Shown here: in pieces, positions 52,275-53,718 of the stretch
Position numbering within the stretch: position 1 is the stretch's first letter
How the letters are laid out: each line of letters opens with the position of its first letter
Translations under genes and position numbers: made by a program
The notes under the pieces: generated by a model
Seen by the model: only the letters and a program-made list of their open reading frames with translations
The model's database searches: none
Told to the model about the DNA's origin: nothing
Assembly: GCA_016841945.1 (NCBI GenBank)
Contig: JAENYC010000003.1
Location: 88,247 to 141,964, forward strand
Direction: 5' to 3'
Length of the DNA: 53,718 nt
From: Haloplasma contractile
Lineage (GTDB): Bacteria; Bacillota_I; Bacilli_A; Haloplasmatales; Haloplasmataceae

Positions 52275-53156
52275 ATGAAACAATTTATAGCGTTTGATAT
52301 CGGAGGAACCAATATCAAATATGGTGTACTAAACGAAAATTTTGACATCTTAATGAAAGAAAAAATACCGACACAAGCACAATTAGGTGGATTATCCATT
52401 ATAAATAGAATCATTAAAAAGATAGAAGATGTCAGAAAACAGTATGTTTTAGCTGGTGTTGCGATTAGTTCAGCGGGTGTCATTAATCCCTATAGCGGAC
52501 AAGTTATTAATGCTACTGAGGCAATACCAAATTACATTGGGTTACAAATAAAAAAGGAAATAAAACAACAAACTGGTTTACAAACTGAAGTTTTAAATGA
52601 TGTAAATTGTTTCGCATTGTGTGAAAAAAAGTTTGGCAATGCGAAAGATTGTGAAAATTTTATAACGCTGACCATTGGAACAGGAATAGGTGGTGCCATC
52701 TATTTAAATAATAAAATGTACTATGGCAATAATTATAGTGCTGGAGAATTTGGACGAATGATGATTAATGGAAAAAAATTTGAAGCCGTCGCATCTTTTA
52801 CAGGACTCATTCAACTCGCAAATAAAATGATAAAGAAAAAAGAGTGGACAGGAGAAGAAATATTTAAATTATATGATTCAGGTGAGATAAAAGCAAAAGA
52901 AGTGATTCAAACCTTTTACGATCACCTCGCAACTGGTATAGGGAATCTCATCTATATTTTTAATCCACAAAAGGTTTTGATTGGTGGTGGAATAACCGGA
53001 AGAGGAAAACAATTTTTAGATGAACTAAATCAAGTGATTAAATCAAAAATCGATCCAGGATTTATAGCTTATACAAGCATTTCCTTAACGAAGTTTAATA
53101 ATGATTCAGGCATGATTGGTGCCTTAGTTCATTATTTAAATAGGAATTATATTTAA
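52275..53156 (+). CDS. ROK-family sugar kinase
   Basis: 293 residues, ATP-dependent hexose kinase. FDIGGTNIKYGVL (about 7-19) is the N-terminal phosphate loop, VLNDVNCFAL contains the catalytic Asp region, TLTIGTGIGGAIYLN the second phosphate loop, and VLIGGGITGRG the adenosine motif. The zinc motif CxCGxxGCxE of NagK, NanK and Glk-type ROK proteins is absent: after SAGEFGRM comes NGKKFEAVAS. This is the zinc-less group that includes beta-glucoside kinases. Next to a NagR-like regulator and with predicted shared operators, a ManNAc or GlcNAc kinase supplying NanE/NagA is the best guess. GAGGTGG precedes the ATG. Confidence 0.88.
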   Translation: MKQFIAFDIGGTNIKYGVLNENFDILMKEKIPTQAQLGGLSIINRIIKKIEDVRKQYVLAGVAISSAGVINPYSGQVINATEAIPNYIGLQIKKEIKQQTGLQTEVLNDVNCFALCEKKFGNAKDCENFITLTIGTGIGGAIYLNNKMYYGNNYSAGEFGRMMINGKKFEAVASFTGLIQLANKMIKKKEWTGEEIFKLYDSGEIKAKEVIQTFYDHLATGIGNLIYIFNPQKVLIGGGITGRGKQFLDELNQVIKSKIDPGFIAYTSISLTKFNNDSGMIGALVHYLNRNYI

Positions 53157-53186
53157 AAAGCATTTATAAATATGGATGCTTTTCTA
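53156..53186 (+). terminator. terminator of the ROK gene
   Basis: AAAAGCAT (53156-53163) pairs with ATGCTTTT (53176-53183), followed by a short T-rich tail; begins at the stop codon. Confidence 0.65.
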
Positions 53187-53301
53187 TTGATGATAACAGA
53201 TTTATATTACTTACATTTCCTTTAAAAAATAAACCTTTTCCTATCGTTTCACACATAAATTTAAACTGATTATAAGAATTTAGCATATGTTTCATATCCA
53301 T
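53164..53301 (-). CDS. possible 45-residue peptide, convergent with the ROK gene
   Basis: ATG to TAA frame coding for a peptide beginning MDMKHMLNSYNQFKFMCETI and ending SSIEKHPYL. On the minus strand TTTGGAG lies 11 bases upstream, and TTGACA (53324-53329) plus TATTTA 17 bp later gives a good promoter, though its -10 is nearly on the ATG, so translation would more likely begin at the third codon or later. Composition is protein-like (aromatic and Gly spaced, not low complexity). I recognise no family. Could be spurious. Confidence 0.25.
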   Translation of the reverse strand: MDMKHMLNSYNQFKFMCETIGKGLFFKGNVSNINLLSSIEKHPYL

Positions 53302-53322
53302 AAATATTGTGCTCCAAACTAT

Positions 53323-53351
53323 TTGTCAACATTCCCTTTATTCGTTATAAT
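53323..53351 (+). promoter_or_regulatory. promoter of the terminal lipoprotein gene
   Basis: TTGTCA (53323-53328), 17 bp, TATAAT (53346-53351), 29 bp before the start codon. Confidence 0.7.
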
Positions 53352-53380
53352 AGACATAATACATGATGAGGTGGTAGAAT

Positions 53381-53692
53381 ATGAAGAAAATAACGCAGTG
53401 CTTTTTTTTATTTTTAATAATTACTATTATATATAGTTGTAGTACAAAACCCAATCACTTGTCAAATGAAGATGGAATATATAATGTTAGAGGTAGAGAT
53501 AATCGCGTCACATTTGATGTCCGTATCAATAACATCAATCAGTATAATTCGATTCAAGTTGAATTATGGACAGATGATTATGTTGTAGATACTGTTAATT
53601 TTGATTATAAAAGTAAAGTGGTTACCTTCAAATTTGATTCATTAGAAGATTTAAAAATATATACACGGTGTTTGTCAAGGAAGTTGTCGTAA
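53381..53692 (+). CDS. small lipoprotein, possibly frameshifted
   Basis: 103 residues. Signal MKKITQCFFLFLIITIIYSC with a lipobox-like IYSC (Cys20), then about 80 residues rich in beta-type sequence (GIYNVRGRDNRVTFDVRIN, SIQVELWTDDYVVDTVNFDY, KVVTFKF). I recognise no family. The frame stops at 53692, but from about 53650 the -1 frame is open to the window end and encodes TVFVKEVVVIYLFFMSFL, a membrane-like segment; the junction contains a TTTAAAA heptamer. Either the protein ends as annotated, or a frameshift joins it to a membrane anchor. GAGGTGG is the ribosome site. Confidence 0.65.
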   Translation: MKKITQCFFLFLIITIIYSCSTKPNHLSNEDGIYNVRGRDNRVTFDVRINNINQYNSIQVELWTDDYVVDTVNFDYKSKVVTFKFDSLEDLKIYTRCLSRKLS

Positions 53693-53718
53693 TTTATTTG
53701 TTTTTTATGAGCTTTTTA

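Noticed and set aside
1-53718. UGA read as tryptophan, as in Mycoplasma
   Set aside because: TGA is used as the stop codon at several operon junctions (for example rmlB/ugd, rmlD/rmlB) and tryptophans are encoded by TGG throughout.

Overview
This is an AT-rich window that uses the standard stop codons: TGA ends several genes and tryptophan is TGG. Gene families and signals (GntR/HutC and RpiR sugar regulators, CUT1-type ABC importers, GSI-alpha glutamine synthetase, SipW-type signal peptidase, lipoproteins with Thr-rich linkers after the lipobox Cys) point to a Firmicutes/Tenericutes-like bacterium. Two surface proteins end in a transmembrane helix plus Lys/Arg tail with no LPXTG motif, and no sortase or peptidoglycan gene is visible. 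This fits a wall-less relative of Acholeplasma/Izemoplasma/Haloplasma, but that placement is inference; an Erysipelotrichia-like host is not excluded.

Layout. (1) 1-5255, minus strand: a surface-polysaccharide operon, rmlA-rmlC-rmlD-rmlB-ugd, with 4-bp overlaps at three of its junctions, preceded by an O-antigen-ligase/polymerase-like membrane gene with its own terminator. (2) 5347-7486, plus strand: an ANTAR antiterminator gene followed by glnA, whose leader holds a consensus promoter, an ANTAR-type hexaloop hairpin and a strong intrinsic terminator. (3) 7488-10882: a YwaF-like membrane protein, a GGDEF/HD-GYP c-di-GMP enzyme and an unknown coiled-coil protein. (4) 10943-13812: a TasA-like fibre protein, a SipW-like signal peptidase, a second TasA-like protein and a small membrane protein. 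(5) 13912-16911: nagA-nagB plus a lipoprotein, under a predicted GntR-type operator. (6) 16963-21215: an operon of FAD oxidoreductase, double-GNAT protein and DUF4127 protein. (7) 21256-22068: an rpiR regulator. (8) 22173-51190: what looks like one ~29 kb, 20-gene operon beginning with a second rpiR and nanE and ending with an SGNH esterase. (9) 51405-53718: a divergent GntR/HutC regulator and ROK kinase, a possible 45-codon gene and a small lipoprotein gene.

How it fits together. The centre is an amino-sugar glycan utilisation system. Outside the cell it offers a repeat-bearing lipoprotein, an anchored phosphodiester glycosidase, an anchored GHL10 glycosidase, two lipoprotein receptors and a very large receptor carrying two sugar-binding-like modules. 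Two permease pairs import the products; no ATPase is present, so a shared MsmK-type ATPase is presumably used. Inside, a GHL10 paralogue without signal peptide, a GH20 hexosaminidase, two DUF4127 proteins, an SGNH esterase, a FAD enzyme and a GNAT protein act before the products enter NanE, NagA and NagB and become fructose-6-phosphate. NanE without a visible sialate lyase suggests ManNAc, or a ManNAc/GlcNAc polymer, rather than sialic acid. Three predicted GntR/HutC sites tie nagAB, the ROK kinase and the gntR gene together. Two similar cre/LacI-like sites overlap the -35 boxes of the two glycan operons.
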